From assembly GCA_015069135.1 (NCBI GenBank), contig SVJE01000002.1:231953-295952 (forward strand): 64,000 nt of DNA, written 5' to 3'. Below, in pieces: positions 9,014 through 17,269 of the stretch; position 1 is the first letter of the stretch, and the number at the start of each line of letters is the position of its first letter. This DNA comes from Oscillospiraceae bacterium (lineage in GTDB: Bacteria; Bacillota; Clostridia; UBA1212; SIG427). Both the position numbers and the translations under genes were made by a program. A model generated the notes under the pieces. The model ran no database searches. It saw only the letters and a list, made by a program, of their open reading frames with translations, and had not been told where the DNA came from.

Positions 9014-10131
9014 AAGAATCATTTAATGTTTTAGAACGTAAATTGGTGTTAGAACTTACACGCTTTTTAGATTACGATACCGAGTATTTGCGTTCTTTAT
9101 TGTCTGAGTCTTTGGATATGTCATGGGTGCTTGGGCAGTTATGTTGGCATAGAGTAGCAGGTGTTGCTTATTATATCTTAAATAATAGTGGACTTTTAAA
9201 TAAAACAAATAGAGATTTTCGGTTTAGCCTGCAAAGTATTTATGAGGCAAGTATTCAAAGAAATTTGCTTAGTAAAGAAATACTATCTGATATATCAAAA
9301 GTGCTTAGTAATGCTAATTTTAAATATGCTTTTTTGAAAGGTTCTTTTTTGTCATCCAATGTTTATCCCGAAGGATTACGAACATCTAATGATTTTGATA
9401 TGCTAATTTCTCCTTCGAGTGTTACTGCCTGTGAAAAATTATTGAAGGCAAATGAGTTTATACAAGGATATTATCAGCCTGGAGAAGCTATTTTTCCTGC
9501 ATCTAGGCACCAGGTCGTTGAAAGCAGGTTGACAAGAGGAGAAACGGTACCGTTTGTGAAGAAAGGTTTGGATAAATTTGACGTTATTGAAATTGATTTA
9601 AATTTTTCTTTGGATTCTAAAAATGGAAATGAAAGCCAGGTTTGTGAGATGCTGAAGCATGTTACACCATTTTCACCAAAATCAGATACATTATTATATA
9701 CGCTATGTCCTATGGATTTCATAATTCATCTTTGCATGCATCTATATAAAGAAGCTAGTGTATACTTTTGGGTAGAAAAAAAACGGGATTTGTCAATTTA
9801 TAAGTTTTGTGATATTTACGCCTTGTTGTTAAAGTGGGGAGAAATCTCCTTTTTTCAAAAACTTGCAGATAGAATACAACATTTTGGTGTAGAGAAAGAA
9901 TGTTGCTATGCGTTAAGTGGAACATTAGAATGTTATCCTTCTTTAACAAGTGTGAAGGGCTTTCTGGAAATGCTTAAAAAGATTACTCCACAGGATACAA
10001 CCTTTATGAAAGAAATTGTTCAGCCTAAAACGGGAGATGTATATAGTTATGAGCAGCCATTTATAGATTGGCTATTTCTATCAGATCGTTTTGCACACAT
10101 TTATATAAAATCAAAAGGAGACTCTTTATGA
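9010..10131 (+). CDS. Nucleotidyltransferase-fold protein (NTP_transf_5-like)
   Basis: 373 residues. LKGSF (109-113) followed by SNDFDML (126-132) gives the GS...DxD signature of the polymerase-beta nucleotidyltransferase superfamily, in the arrangement of the uncharacterised NTP_transf_5 family often found in peptide and small-molecule clusters. G111, S112, D128 and D130 are the likely active-site residues. It would transfer a nucleoside monophosphate to an unknown acceptor. It overlaps both neighbours by ATGA, so it is translationally coupled to the exporter and to the kinase-like gene. Either a tailoring enzyme or a self-protection enzyme is possible. Confidence 0.8.
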   Translation: MKESFNVLERKLVLELTRFLDYDTEYLRSLLSESLDMSWVLGQLCWHRVAGVAYYILNNSGLLNKTNRDFRFSLQSIYEASIQRNLLSKEILSDISKVLSNANFKYAFLKGSFLSSNVYPEGLRTSNDFDMLISPSSVTACEKLLKANEFIQGYYQPGEAIFPASRHQVVESRLTRGETVPFVKKGLDKFDVIEIDLNFSLDSKNGNESQVCEMLKHVTPFSPKSDTLLYTLCPMDFIIHLCMHLYKEASVYFWVEKKRDLSIYKFCDIYALLLKWGEISFFQKLADRIQHFGVEKECCYALSGTLECYPSLTSVKGFLEMLKKITPQDTTFMKEIVQPKTGDVYSYEQPFIDWLFLSDRFAHIYIKSKGDSL

Positions 10132-10781
10132 AATTAGAAATGAAACCCCATGAGCAATCTGGTCTATTAATTACATTTTGCGGGTTAGATGGCTGTGGAA
10201 AAACTACGCAGATTACACTTTTAAAAGCAGCACTTGAAGAAATTGGAATAAATATTTCTTTAACAAAGCAACCAACCGATTTTGTTAGAAAATCAGATAT
10301 TTTCCGTACGTATATGGATAATCCAAATCATAATGTATTTGATTATCGTGCGCTTTCCTTGTTGTGTGCATCTGATCGAGTACAGCATACGTATGGTATT
10401 ATAAAGCCTCTTTTGCAACACGGAAATACTGTTATTTCAGATCGCTATTTTTATTCTTGCCTTGCTAATTTGAGAGCAAGAGGATACAAGGAAGATTTTT
10501 GGATTTATGAAATTGCAAAATCTATATTAAAACCGGATATTTGTTTCTTTTTAGATGTCCCGGTTGAAACGGCAGTATCACGTGTGCGACAACGACCTGC
10601 AGAACGTAATAAATATATTGATATGGAACTGCAATATCGGTTAAAAGAAGAATACTTTAATATTGCTAAGGAGAACGAAGGGATTATATTAGATGGCGAA
10701 AAGCGAATCCATGAGATTCATCAAAATATTTTTCAAGCAGTAATTAAAAAGGTTAAAGAAAGGAATATTGTTTATGAGTGA
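10128..10781 (+). CDS. Thymidylate-kinase-like P-loop kinase
   Basis: 217 residues from the ATG at 10128, which follows AAAGGAG; upstream in-frame codons belong to the previous gene. P-loop GLDGCGKTT (19-27), the DR motif in ISDRYFYS (about 104) and an arginine-rich lid (RVRQRPAER) match the thymidylate kinase family. Because it sits inside a biosynthetic set beside a nucleotidyltransferase, I infer a specialised substrate rather than housekeeping dTMP, but dTMP kinase activity cannot be excluded. The gene overlaps the carrier protein gene by 8 bases. Confidence 0.8.
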   Translation: MKLEMKPHEQSGLLITFCGLDGCGKTTQITLLKAALEEIGINISLTKQPTDFVRKSDIFRTYMDNPNHNVFDYRALSLLCASDRVQHTYGIIKPLLQHGNTVISDRYFYSCLANLRARGYKEDFWIYEIAKSILKPDICFFLDVPVETAVSRVRQRPAERNKYIDMELQYRLKEEYFNIAKENEGIILDGEKRIHEIHQNIFQAVIKKVKERNIVYE

Positions 10782-11004
10782 AAAATTAGAAAAAATTATA
10801 TCAGATTATACTACTATATTACCACCGTATCAAAGCGAGACAAGTTTGCAAAATGAGTTGGGAATTAATAGTTTTATAATGGTAAAATTGATTGTTGCCA
10901 TAGAAGATGCATTTGGAATAGAGTTTGACCTTGATGTGATTGATAAAGATAGGCTTATGACGGTAGGCGATTTGTTAAATATACTGAGAAAATATGATGT
11001 CTAA
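10774..11004 (+). CDS. Acyl carrier protein 1
   Basis: 76 residues, acidic, four-helix carrier protein. The phosphopantetheine site is Ser33 in ELGINSFIMVKLI, with NSF in place of the usual DSL. The ATG at 10774 follows AAAGGA; a start six bases upstream is possible. The next gene is an adenylate-forming ligase whose start overlaps this stop, the standard arrangement for a dedicated ligase that loads its carrier. It differs clearly from carrier protein 2 at 22649, so the two probably carry different groups. Confidence 0.88.
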   Translation: MSEKLEKIISDYTTILPPYQSETSLQNELGINSFIMVKLIVAIEDAFGIEFDLDVIDKDRLMTVGDLLNILRKYDV

Positions 11005-12394
11005 ATTGGCAATATTTTTAAAAAGGAAAATAAGCGACTATCCGGATTCTAAGATATCTGATACGGATGGAACAATATGGTCTTATAAAGACTTTTTGCA
11101 TATGGCCGAATCATTTTCAACACAGCTAACAAGCCATAAATATGGGATATTATGTCGTTCTGGACTTTTGTCAGCCTTAGCAATTGTAGCATGTGTTCAG
11201 GCTGGAGTGACTGCAGTTCCAATTTCTTTTCAATATGGTGAGCTTTATAAAGAAAAAATCATTAAAACCTGTGGCTTGAGTCATATCATAACAGATGATG
11301 AAGGAATGTTAGAAGAGAAAATTATTAATCAAAATCAAGAAGAACTCGAGAATCTTGAAGGGGTAGCTTTTATGATGTGTACTTCAGGAACTACAGGATT
11401 TCCAAAAGCAGCTATGCTGACAGGCGAAAACATTCTTTCTAACCTGCAGGATATTGAAAGGTATTTTCCATTATCCAAAACAGATCGAATACTGATTAGT
11501 CGTTCGCTCTGTCATGCAGCAGTCTTGACAGGAGAGTTTCTGATATCTTTATGTAAAGGTGCAGATGTTGTATTTGATGAAATCGGGTTTAATCCTGCAA
11601 AAACAGTATTACGAGTAAAAGAATATGAGATAACTGTTATTTGTGGAACTCCTACTTTTTTCTATCATTTTTCTCGTTTTGCTTTGCGAGGTCAGTGTTC
11701 TTTACCACTAAACATGATTGTGGTCAGTGGTGAATGTATGGCAGAAAAAACTGCTTCATTGATTTGTAAAGCATTACCCGGTGTCTTGGTTTACCATGTG
11801 TATGGATTAACTGAAGCTTCTCCAAGAGTGACTTGTCTACCACCAGAATATTTCAAAGAAAAACCGACATCGGTAGGTAATCCACTAGCTTCGGTAAAAA
11901 TTAAGATTCTCAATGAAAAAGAGAGCAAATTTTTTTCAGATTGTGGAGTTTCCTTAAGAAAAACTGGTGAACTATGGATTAGCGGACCAAATATAATGAA
12001 AGGATATTATAATAATCCATTTGCGACACAAAAGGTATTGCAAAATAATTGGTTAAAGACAGGCGATATTGCTTATTTAGACGACGATGGCCATCTGGTT
12101 ATTTGTGGGCGAAAAGATGATTTAATTATTGTTGGCGGATTGAATATTTACCCAGCTGAAATTGAGAATCTGTTATTAGAAACAGAGCATATTTCTGAGG
12201 CGTTTGTGTATGGTAGAAAAAATGAAATGGGATTAAAGCTTGTTTTCGATATTGTTCCGAGTAACAATTCTGTGACTATCAAAGATATATTCAGCATATG
12301 CAGAGAAAAGCTACCTTCTCAATATTGGCCGCATGAAATAGTTTTAGTACAAAGTTTACATAAAAGTGTTTCAGGAAAAAGAAAACATAATTAA
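10994..12394 (+). CDS. Adenylate-forming ligase (acyl-CoA synthetase/A-domain type)
   Basis: 466 residues of the AMP-binding superfamily. P-loop CTSGTTGFPK (129-138), YGLTEASPR, KTGDIAYLDDDGH, GRKDDLIIVGG hinge, and the C-terminal catalytic lysine K462 in SVSGK. It activates a carboxylate as the adenylate and hands it to a thiol; the overlap with carrier protein 1 makes that protein the likely acceptor. Substrate pocket not interpretable by eye; a fatty, aryl or amino acid is possible. It is a stand-alone domain, with no condensation or thioesterase domain. A second in-frame ATG at 10997 could be the start. Confidence 0.9.
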   Translation: MMSKLAIFLKRKISDYPDSKISDTDGTIWSYKDFLHMAESFSTQLTSHKYGILCRSGLLSALAIVACVQAGVTAVPISFQYGELYKEKIIKTCGLSHIITDDEGMLEEKIINQNQEELENLEGVAFMMCTSGTTGFPKAAMLTGENILSNLQDIERYFPLSKTDRILISRSLCHAAVLTGEFLISLCKGADVVFDEIGFNPAKTVLRVKEYEITVICGTPTFFYHFSRFALRGQCSLPLNMIVVSGECMAEKTASLICKALPGVLVYHVYGLTEASPRVTCLPPEYFKEKPTSVGNPLASVKIKILNEKESKFFSDCGVSLRKTGELWISGPNIMKGYYNNPFATQKVLQNNWLKTGDIAYLDDDGHLVICGRKDDLIIVGGLNIYPAEIENLLLETEHISEAFVYGRKNEMGLKLVFDIVPSNNSVTIKDIFSICREKLPSQYWPHEIVLVQSLHKSVSGKRKHN

Positions 12395-12424
12395 ATAAAC
12401 AAGATTATGAAAAGGAGATATCCT

Positions 12425-13417
12425 ATGTTAACTGCTATATCAGTGGATAAAAATAAATATCATTGTATTGATTCAGTGTTTTTAACTGTAGCAAATCATT
12501 TTAAACGAGAAATAGGATTAATGTCGGTTGGTTCATGGGGCTTTGATTATCAGCCAAATTTAGTAGGAGCAAGAACTTTTGGTGAAAAACTACAATCTGG
12601 AATGGTGTTGCCTTCACGAGAAGCAGTGCAAAGATATCATGGAATTCGAGTGGACTGGCAAGAAAATGTCACTTGGGGCGAGTTGAAAAGTGTAATAAAT
12701 ACTCATATAAAGGAAAAACGACCACTAGGTATTTATATTAATGGTTATAACTGCCCGTGGAATCCGGTATATCACCAGGTAAAGGTTGATCATTATTGCA
12801 TTGTTGTTGGGTATGATGCCAAAAAAAAGATTTATTATTGTGTGGACTCATATTTTTCACAAGGTTTAAAGGTATACTCACTGCCAGAAGCTGATTTGAA
12901 AGATGGATTTAGGGAATACATTTCTTTTAGATTAGAAACTCCTGTCTCTAGTTATTCTTTGAGACAAATTTTTCAAGATGTTCAACTAGGTGAAAATGAC
13001 TTTTTTATACGTAAAACTAGTTTTGAAAATATTGAACGGTTTGGAAGAGATTTATCACAAGAGCTTGATATTGATTTAGAAATGAAAAATTGCAAAGGTG
13101 AAATTGAAACTGCAAGGCTTTATCGTCAATTTATCCAGTATAGTCAACGTCGTCAAAATTTTGCTGATGCATTGATCTTTTTAAGAAGTAATGCTTATGA
13201 CGTAACTACACAGATGGCAGTAAATCTAGAATTTGTAATAGATGAGTTTAATAAAATTTCGAAAATGTGGAAAAATATGGCAATGCTTATGATTAAACTT
13301 TTGTTGACAAAAAAAGATATCGTGTTGGAAAAAATGGGTGATGTAATGGAACAAATTGCGAAGAATGAGTTAAAGCTATTAGAAAATACAATTGATATTG
13401 GAAGGATGAAAACATGA
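12425..13417 (+). CDS. BtrH/C39-like cysteine transferase 1
   Basis: 330 residues starting at the ATG after AAAGGAG; the ATG at 12407 precedes that ribosome site and is rejected. The N-terminal half looks like a BtrH_N/C39-type papain-fold domain: C14 in KYHCIDSV, H123 in KVDHYCIVVGYD, D141 in CVDSYF. The second half is helical and unrecognised. In butirosin synthesis BtrH moves the acyl group from a carrier protein to an amine, so acyl transfer from one of the two carrier proteins is the working hypothesis; peptidase activity is the alternative. It overlaps its paralogue by ATGA. Confidence 0.7.
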   Translation: MLTAISVDKNKYHCIDSVFLTVANHFKREIGLMSVGSWGFDYQPNLVGARTFGEKLQSGMVLPSREAVQRYHGIRVDWQENVTWGELKSVINTHIKEKRPLGIYINGYNCPWNPVYHQVKVDHYCIVVGYDAKKKIYYCVDSYFSQGLKVYSLPEADLKDGFREYISFRLETPVSSYSLRQIFQDVQLGENDFFIRKTSFENIERFGRDLSQELDIDLEMKNCKGEIETARLYRQFIQYSQRRQNFADALIFLRSNAYDVTTQMAVNLEFVIDEFNKISKMWKNMAMLMIKLLLTKKDIVLEKMGDVMEQIAKNELKLLENTIDIGRMKT

Positions 13418-14355
13418 GAATAAAACTTCCAATACAGAATTTGTGCGGAGATTGTTTTGAGGCGGTTTTAATTAATATAGCACTTTATCTAAATAGAAGA
13501 TATGAATTTATGTATCTTAATGAATGGGGCTTTCGATTTGAACTAGCTCATAATAATACAAATCAATGTTTAGGTAAGGCTTTGGATATATATCGTGACA
13601 AGGTAGGGCCGCTTATGAAATATCATGGTATAGGTTATAGTCAACATAAATGTGAAAATATAGAGAATTTACAGGATATTTTACAAAATAATATATTAGA
13701 TAAATTACCAATTGCAGCACGTATAGATTCCTATTTTTGCTCATGGGACAAAAGTTTTAATAAATATCATAATTCAAACCACATTGTTTTGTTAAATGGA
13801 TTTGATGGTAATTCTAGGCATATTATTTGTAGTGATCCGTTTTATCAAGAGTGGAATAGAATGATTTCATTAGAAAAATTTGCAGACATATATACAGGTC
13901 AATATGGCATATTTGATATTAAAGAAGATATTAGCTCTTTTGTCGATGGATTGTGTATTTTTAGAAAAACGCTTGAATCGTTATGTGACGAGAATATTTT
14001 TGATACAATAAAAAAATTTGCAGTAGAAGTTTATAGAGCAGATTTTATAAAAGAATTAGAACCAGATTCAGAAGTGTGGTTTGCTCAAATCTATAGACGA
14101 ATGATAGATATTGTAAATAGTCGTAAAAGATTACCATTTTTAATAACATTTCTTTCAAAAAAGTATAACCGACCTGAATTGTTAGGTGTATTACCTTTAC
14201 TTGAAGAAATTATTGAAAATTGGCAATGGTCTAAAAATATGACACTTAAACTATTGATGAATGGGAACATGGCTTTACAAGAGAAGTTATCATTTAAAAT
14301 TAACAACATTGCTGATATGGAAAAAAGTGCGGTTATGAATTTGTTAAATATTTAG
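13414..14355 (+). CDS. BtrH/C39-like cysteine transferase 2
   Basis: 313 residues. Same layout as the preceding protein and the same residue numbers for the presumed triad: C14 in NLCGDCFEAV, H123 in NSNHIVLLNGFDG, D141 in CSDPFY, with NEWGF matching GSWGF near residue 40. The pair arose by old duplication; overall identity is low. A helical C-terminal half follows. Translational coupling (ATGA) to its paralogue suggests that they form a heteromer or act on the two carrier proteins. Confidence 0.7.
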   Translation: MRIKLPIQNLCGDCFEAVLINIALYLNRRYEFMYLNEWGFRFELAHNNTNQCLGKALDIYRDKVGPLMKYHGIGYSQHKCENIENLQDILQNNILDKLPIAARIDSYFCSWDKSFNKYHNSNHIVLLNGFDGNSRHIICSDPFYQEWNRMISLEKFADIYTGQYGIFDIKEDISSFVDGLCIFRKTLESLCDENIFDTIKKFAVEVYRADFIKELEPDSEVWFAQIYRRMIDIVNSRKRLPFLITFLSKKYNRPELLGVLPLLEEIIENWQWSKNMTLKLLMNGNMALQEKLSFKINNIADMEKSAVMNLLNI

Positions 14356-14367
14356 GAGAAGAGAACT

Positions 14368-16263
14368 ATGATTTTTAAAAAGAAAAAATTTTATAAAGTG
14401 TTAGTTTGCTTCATTTTTCTAGTGGTTTTTTTTACTAATTTGCCAAGTACTATTTATAGTGCTCAAAAGGATAATGACTATAGACCTCGCTACTATTTTA
14501 AAAGGTACACGGATTATAATAAGGAATTACAACAAATGTATTATCATCTTTATATTCCAGAAAACTATGATGAATTGCTTGCATATCCATTGGTAATTTA
14601 TCTTTCTGTTGTTGGACAAGATGTTGCTGTTAATTCAGGGAAGTATATAGATACTACAATTTTGTCAAATGGCAACGATGAAGAATTTCCATGCATTATA
14701 CTAATTCCAAAACTACCTGAAAATTACTATTGGGTAGAAAACTACTATGGTGAAATATCACCAGGGTTGGATTTACTTATGAGTATGATTGATTCTATTT
14801 GTGAAGAGTATAGTGTTGATCAAAGAAAAATATATATTACTGGCTTGTGTTCAAATGCTACAGGTGTATGGGATGCATTGTTTAGATTTCCTGAAAAATT
14901 TGCAGCAGGAGTTGTTGTAGCTAATGTAGCGCCTGTGTCTCTGGCTTCAAAAGTTACTGATGTACCTTTATGGATTTTTAATAGTGATATGGATCAGTTA
15001 GTATCGGTTGTTGATTCTAGAGAAATGGCAAAGGCATTAAGAAAAGCAGGAAATTCACATGTCATTTATACTGAATATAAAGGTTATGACCATGTAAAAG
15101 CTAGCAAAGCTCCTTTTTATGAACGTGACTTATTTCCGTGGATGTTTTCTCAAACAAATCAGAAGGCTCCATTTCCAGAAAATAAAATACCAATTGCAGA
15201 TTACATGTCTGATCCCACAATAAAAGATAGGTTATATGTTGACAATAACACGCCTACCAAAGATGAAACGATTGTACTGGAAGAGGATACAGAGAGTTTA
15301 GAAAATACGTTGAATACAGATAATAAGAATCAATACAGTAGTGTTATTAGGCATAATAACAAGAGATTAAGTTTATGGCATATATTTATTATTATTTTGG
15401 GAGCTGTTTGTATATGTATACTTTTTATTTTGTTACGTAAAAAATGCAAAAAGATATTTTGTCTAAACAAGACAGAGGGGAGGCAAAATATGAATAAAAA
15501 ATTAGTTATAGTATTTATGTTGATAGCTTTTATTCTTATAGGAATATTAGGGTGTAGCAAAAATAAAAACCAAAATCTTACTACGTTGGTAACGTCATCT
15601 CCCAATACAATTGTCAAAAATCCAAATGATATTATGCTATTTTCTTTTGAAGAAAGTAATAATTTTTTACAATCTTTGGACTTAAGAAACGCGCCTTGGA
15701 ACCAATTAGTTGTTAAGACATCTAGCACTTCGTCATTTGTGGATACTGGTAAAGGTTTAAAAGTTCATCTTGACAATTTAGATAATGTTTGGTTTCAAGT
15801 TTTAAGAGCATCCACACCTAATGCATATAAACAAAATATAGATAATTACAAATATTTACGTGTATGGGTTAGTAACGTAGGGGAAGGAACATTGACTTTA
15901 GGAATTTTATTTTCAGCAGGCATGTATTATTACAGTTTTCTTGATGCTGAAAATGCAATAGTTACAACCAGTGATGGTGTTGAGTTAGATGCTGAAAACG
16001 TATTTACAGTTGACAAGTTTATTCCGGAAGCAGTTGAACATGGATATGATTCTGTAGTATTACCGGCAGGATTTTCGGGGTGGGTTGCATTCCCAATTTC
16101 GGCAGATACAGTTAATTATTGGACCGCATCTCCTATAGATGATTTACATAATGCCACAACGATAGATTTAAGAATTTTATCTGAACCTCAAAAGACAGCA
16201 TTTTACGTAATAGATGATATTTGTCTTACAGACAATAAACAAGGTACAACTCGTTTGGACTAA
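14368..16263 (+). CDS. Anchored alpha/beta hydrolase fused in frame to a lipoprotein
   Basis: Signal peptide (KKKKFYKVLVCFIFLVVFF), then an esterase/PHB-depolymerase-like alpha/beta hydrolase (about 55-265), then a membrane helix near residue 340 and a basic tail. The nucleophile elbow reads YITGLCSNATG, putting Cys161 where Ser is expected; D209 and H242 complete a possible triad. The frame then continues, without a stop, through a ribosome site and an ATG at 15490 into a complete lipoprotein. The paralogue at 17270 stops after its own helix, so this gene should end near 15475. Reading CAA at 15484-15486 as a former TAA would restore two genes. Confidence 0.75.
   Translation: MIFKKKKFYKVLVCFIFLVVFFTNLPSTIYSAQKDNDYRPRYYFKRYTDYNKELQQMYYHLYIPENYDELLAYPLVIYLSVVGQDVAVNSGKYIDTTILSNGNDEEFPCIILIPKLPENYYWVENYYGEISPGLDLLMSMIDSICEEYSVDQRKIYITGLCSNATGVWDALFRFPEKFAAGVVVANVAPVSLASKVTDVPLWIFNSDMDQLVSVVDSREMAKALRKAGNSHVIYTEYKGYDHVKASKAPFYERDLFPWMFSQTNQKAPFPENKIPIADYMSDPTIKDRLYVDNNTPTKDETIVLEEDTESLENTLNTDNKNQYSSVIRHNNKRLSLWHIFIIILGAVCICILFILLRKKCKKIFCLNKTEGRQNMNKKLVIVFMLIAFILIGILGCSKNKNQNLTTLVTSSPNTIVKNPNDIMLFSFEESNNFLQSLDLRNAPWNQLVVKTSSTSSFVDTGKGLKVHLDNLDNVWFQVLRASTPNAYKQNIDNYKYLRVWVSNVGEGTLTLGILFSAGMYYYSFLDAENAIVTTSDGVELDAENVFTVDKFIPEAVEHGYDSVVLPAGFSGWVAFPISADTVNYWTASPIDDLHNATTIDLRILSEPQKTAFYVIDDICLTDNKQGTTRLD
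15490..16263 (+). CDS. Internal lipoprotein reading frame with beta-sandwich domain
   Basis: GAGGGGAGG lies 6 bases ahead of an ATG followed by a classic lipoprotein signal peptide with lipobox ILGC (the cysteine is about residue 20). The remaining 235 residues form a beta-rich domain ending YVIDDICL, reminiscent of carbohydrate-binding or galactose-binding-like sandwiches. It lies in the same frame as the upstream hydrolase with no intervening stop. I expect independent translation from this start, giving a surface lipoprotein, with or without a longer fused form. Confidence 0.65.
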   Translation: MNKKLVIVFMLIAFILIGILGCSKNKNQNLTTLVTSSPNTIVKNPNDIMLFSFEESNNFLQSLDLRNAPWNQLVVKTSSTSSFVDTGKGLKVHLDNLDNVWFQVLRASTPNAYKQNIDNYKYLRVWVSNVGEGTLTLGILFSAGMYYYSFLDAENAIVTTSDGVELDAENVFTVDKFIPEAVEHGYDSVVLPAGFSGWVAFPISADTVNYWTASPIDDLHNATTIDLRILSEPQKTAFYVIDDICLTDNKQGTTRLD

Positions 16264-16286
16264 TTTTTGTATGAGGTAATTTTTGT

Positions 16287-17243
16287 ATGAAAAGAATTTT
16301 TTTTATTTTATTTATTCTTATATTTATATTGCAACCTAGCAATTTGGTATTCGCAAATAATCGATTACACATGATTGCAGAAAAGACAAATAAAGTACCA
16401 GTGATGGATGGAATAATAACTATTGAAGAGTGGGGGAAGCCTATTGCTTCTTTTTCAGGAGAAAGCGAATTTGTTGTGTCAACACTTGATAAGGTTGATG
16501 AGGAAAGGTTGCCCACTGAAACAGAATTATACGCAATATGGGATGATGACTATCTGTACTTTGGTGCTATAGTTACTAGCCTTAATCACCAAAACAACAA
16601 AAGAAATGCACATATATGGCAAGAAGATTCTCTTTCTCTAAAAATAGGACTTGCTGAAAATCAAGCAGCAGAATATCGGTTTGTTTTTGCTTTAGGTGCC
16701 AAAAATATACCTTTAGGATATCTTTTGTGTTTGCCAAACGAAACATTGGATGGAACAGGACTAGGAATTGAAGTTCTTCTTCATTATAGTGATTATTATG
16801 TTGCACGTACAGAAAAGGAGACAATATATGAGTTAAGACTTCCGTGGGATGATTATATGGTTGATGATAGGATAATTGAAAAGGGTTTTCAGTTTTATTT
16901 AACTGTAGAATTACATACAAAAGGAAAATATCCAGACTATCCTAGAAGAATGCTTTTAGGAACATATGATGATTCTCGAAATTGGCAATATCCAATTATT
17001 GAACTCAATGAAGAAATAATAATTCCTTCATCAACGCCAATACCTACAAACACATTGAGTCCTTCACCTACATCTTATATGCAAGGAAAAACAACTGCTT
17101 CACCAGAAGATTTTGATGCGTTAGATATACAAGACGAAAAAAACACCGTAAGGACTTGGATGTACTTAATAGTAGTTGCCCCAATTGGAATATTGTTGAC
17201 TGCAATTTTGTTGATGAAAAAGCAGAAGAACATTTATAAATAG
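16287..17243 (+). CDS. CBM9-like membrane-anchored surface protein
   Basis: 318 residues: signal peptide, then a DOMON/CBM9-like domain (PVMDGIITIEEWGKP near residue 33, ELYAIWDDDYLYFGAIV, HIWQEDSLSL), a Thr/Pro/Ser linker (TPIPTNTLSPSPTS), and a C-terminal helix with basic KKQKN tail. CBM9-like domains bind carbohydrate ends or haem-type ligands; here it would display on the outer membrane face. It lies between the two paralogous hydrolases, suggesting a surface assembly with them. Confidence 0.7.
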   Translation: MKRIFFILFILIFILQPSNLVFANNRLHMIAEKTNKVPVMDGIITIEEWGKPIASFSGESEFVVSTLDKVDEERLPTETELYAIWDDDYLYFGAIVTSLNHQNNKRNAHIWQEDSLSLKIGLAENQAAEYRFVFALGAKNIPLGYLLCLPNETLDGTGLGIEVLLHYSDYYVARTEKETIYELRLPWDDYMVDDRIIEKGFQFYLTVELHTKGKYPDYPRRMLLGTYDDSRNWQYPIIELNEEIIIPSSTPIPTNTLSPSPTSYMQGKTTASPEDFDALDIQDEKNTVRTWMYLIVVAPIGILLTAILLMKKQKNIYK

Positions 17244-17269
17244 ATTTGTAAATACAGGAGGATACAAAT

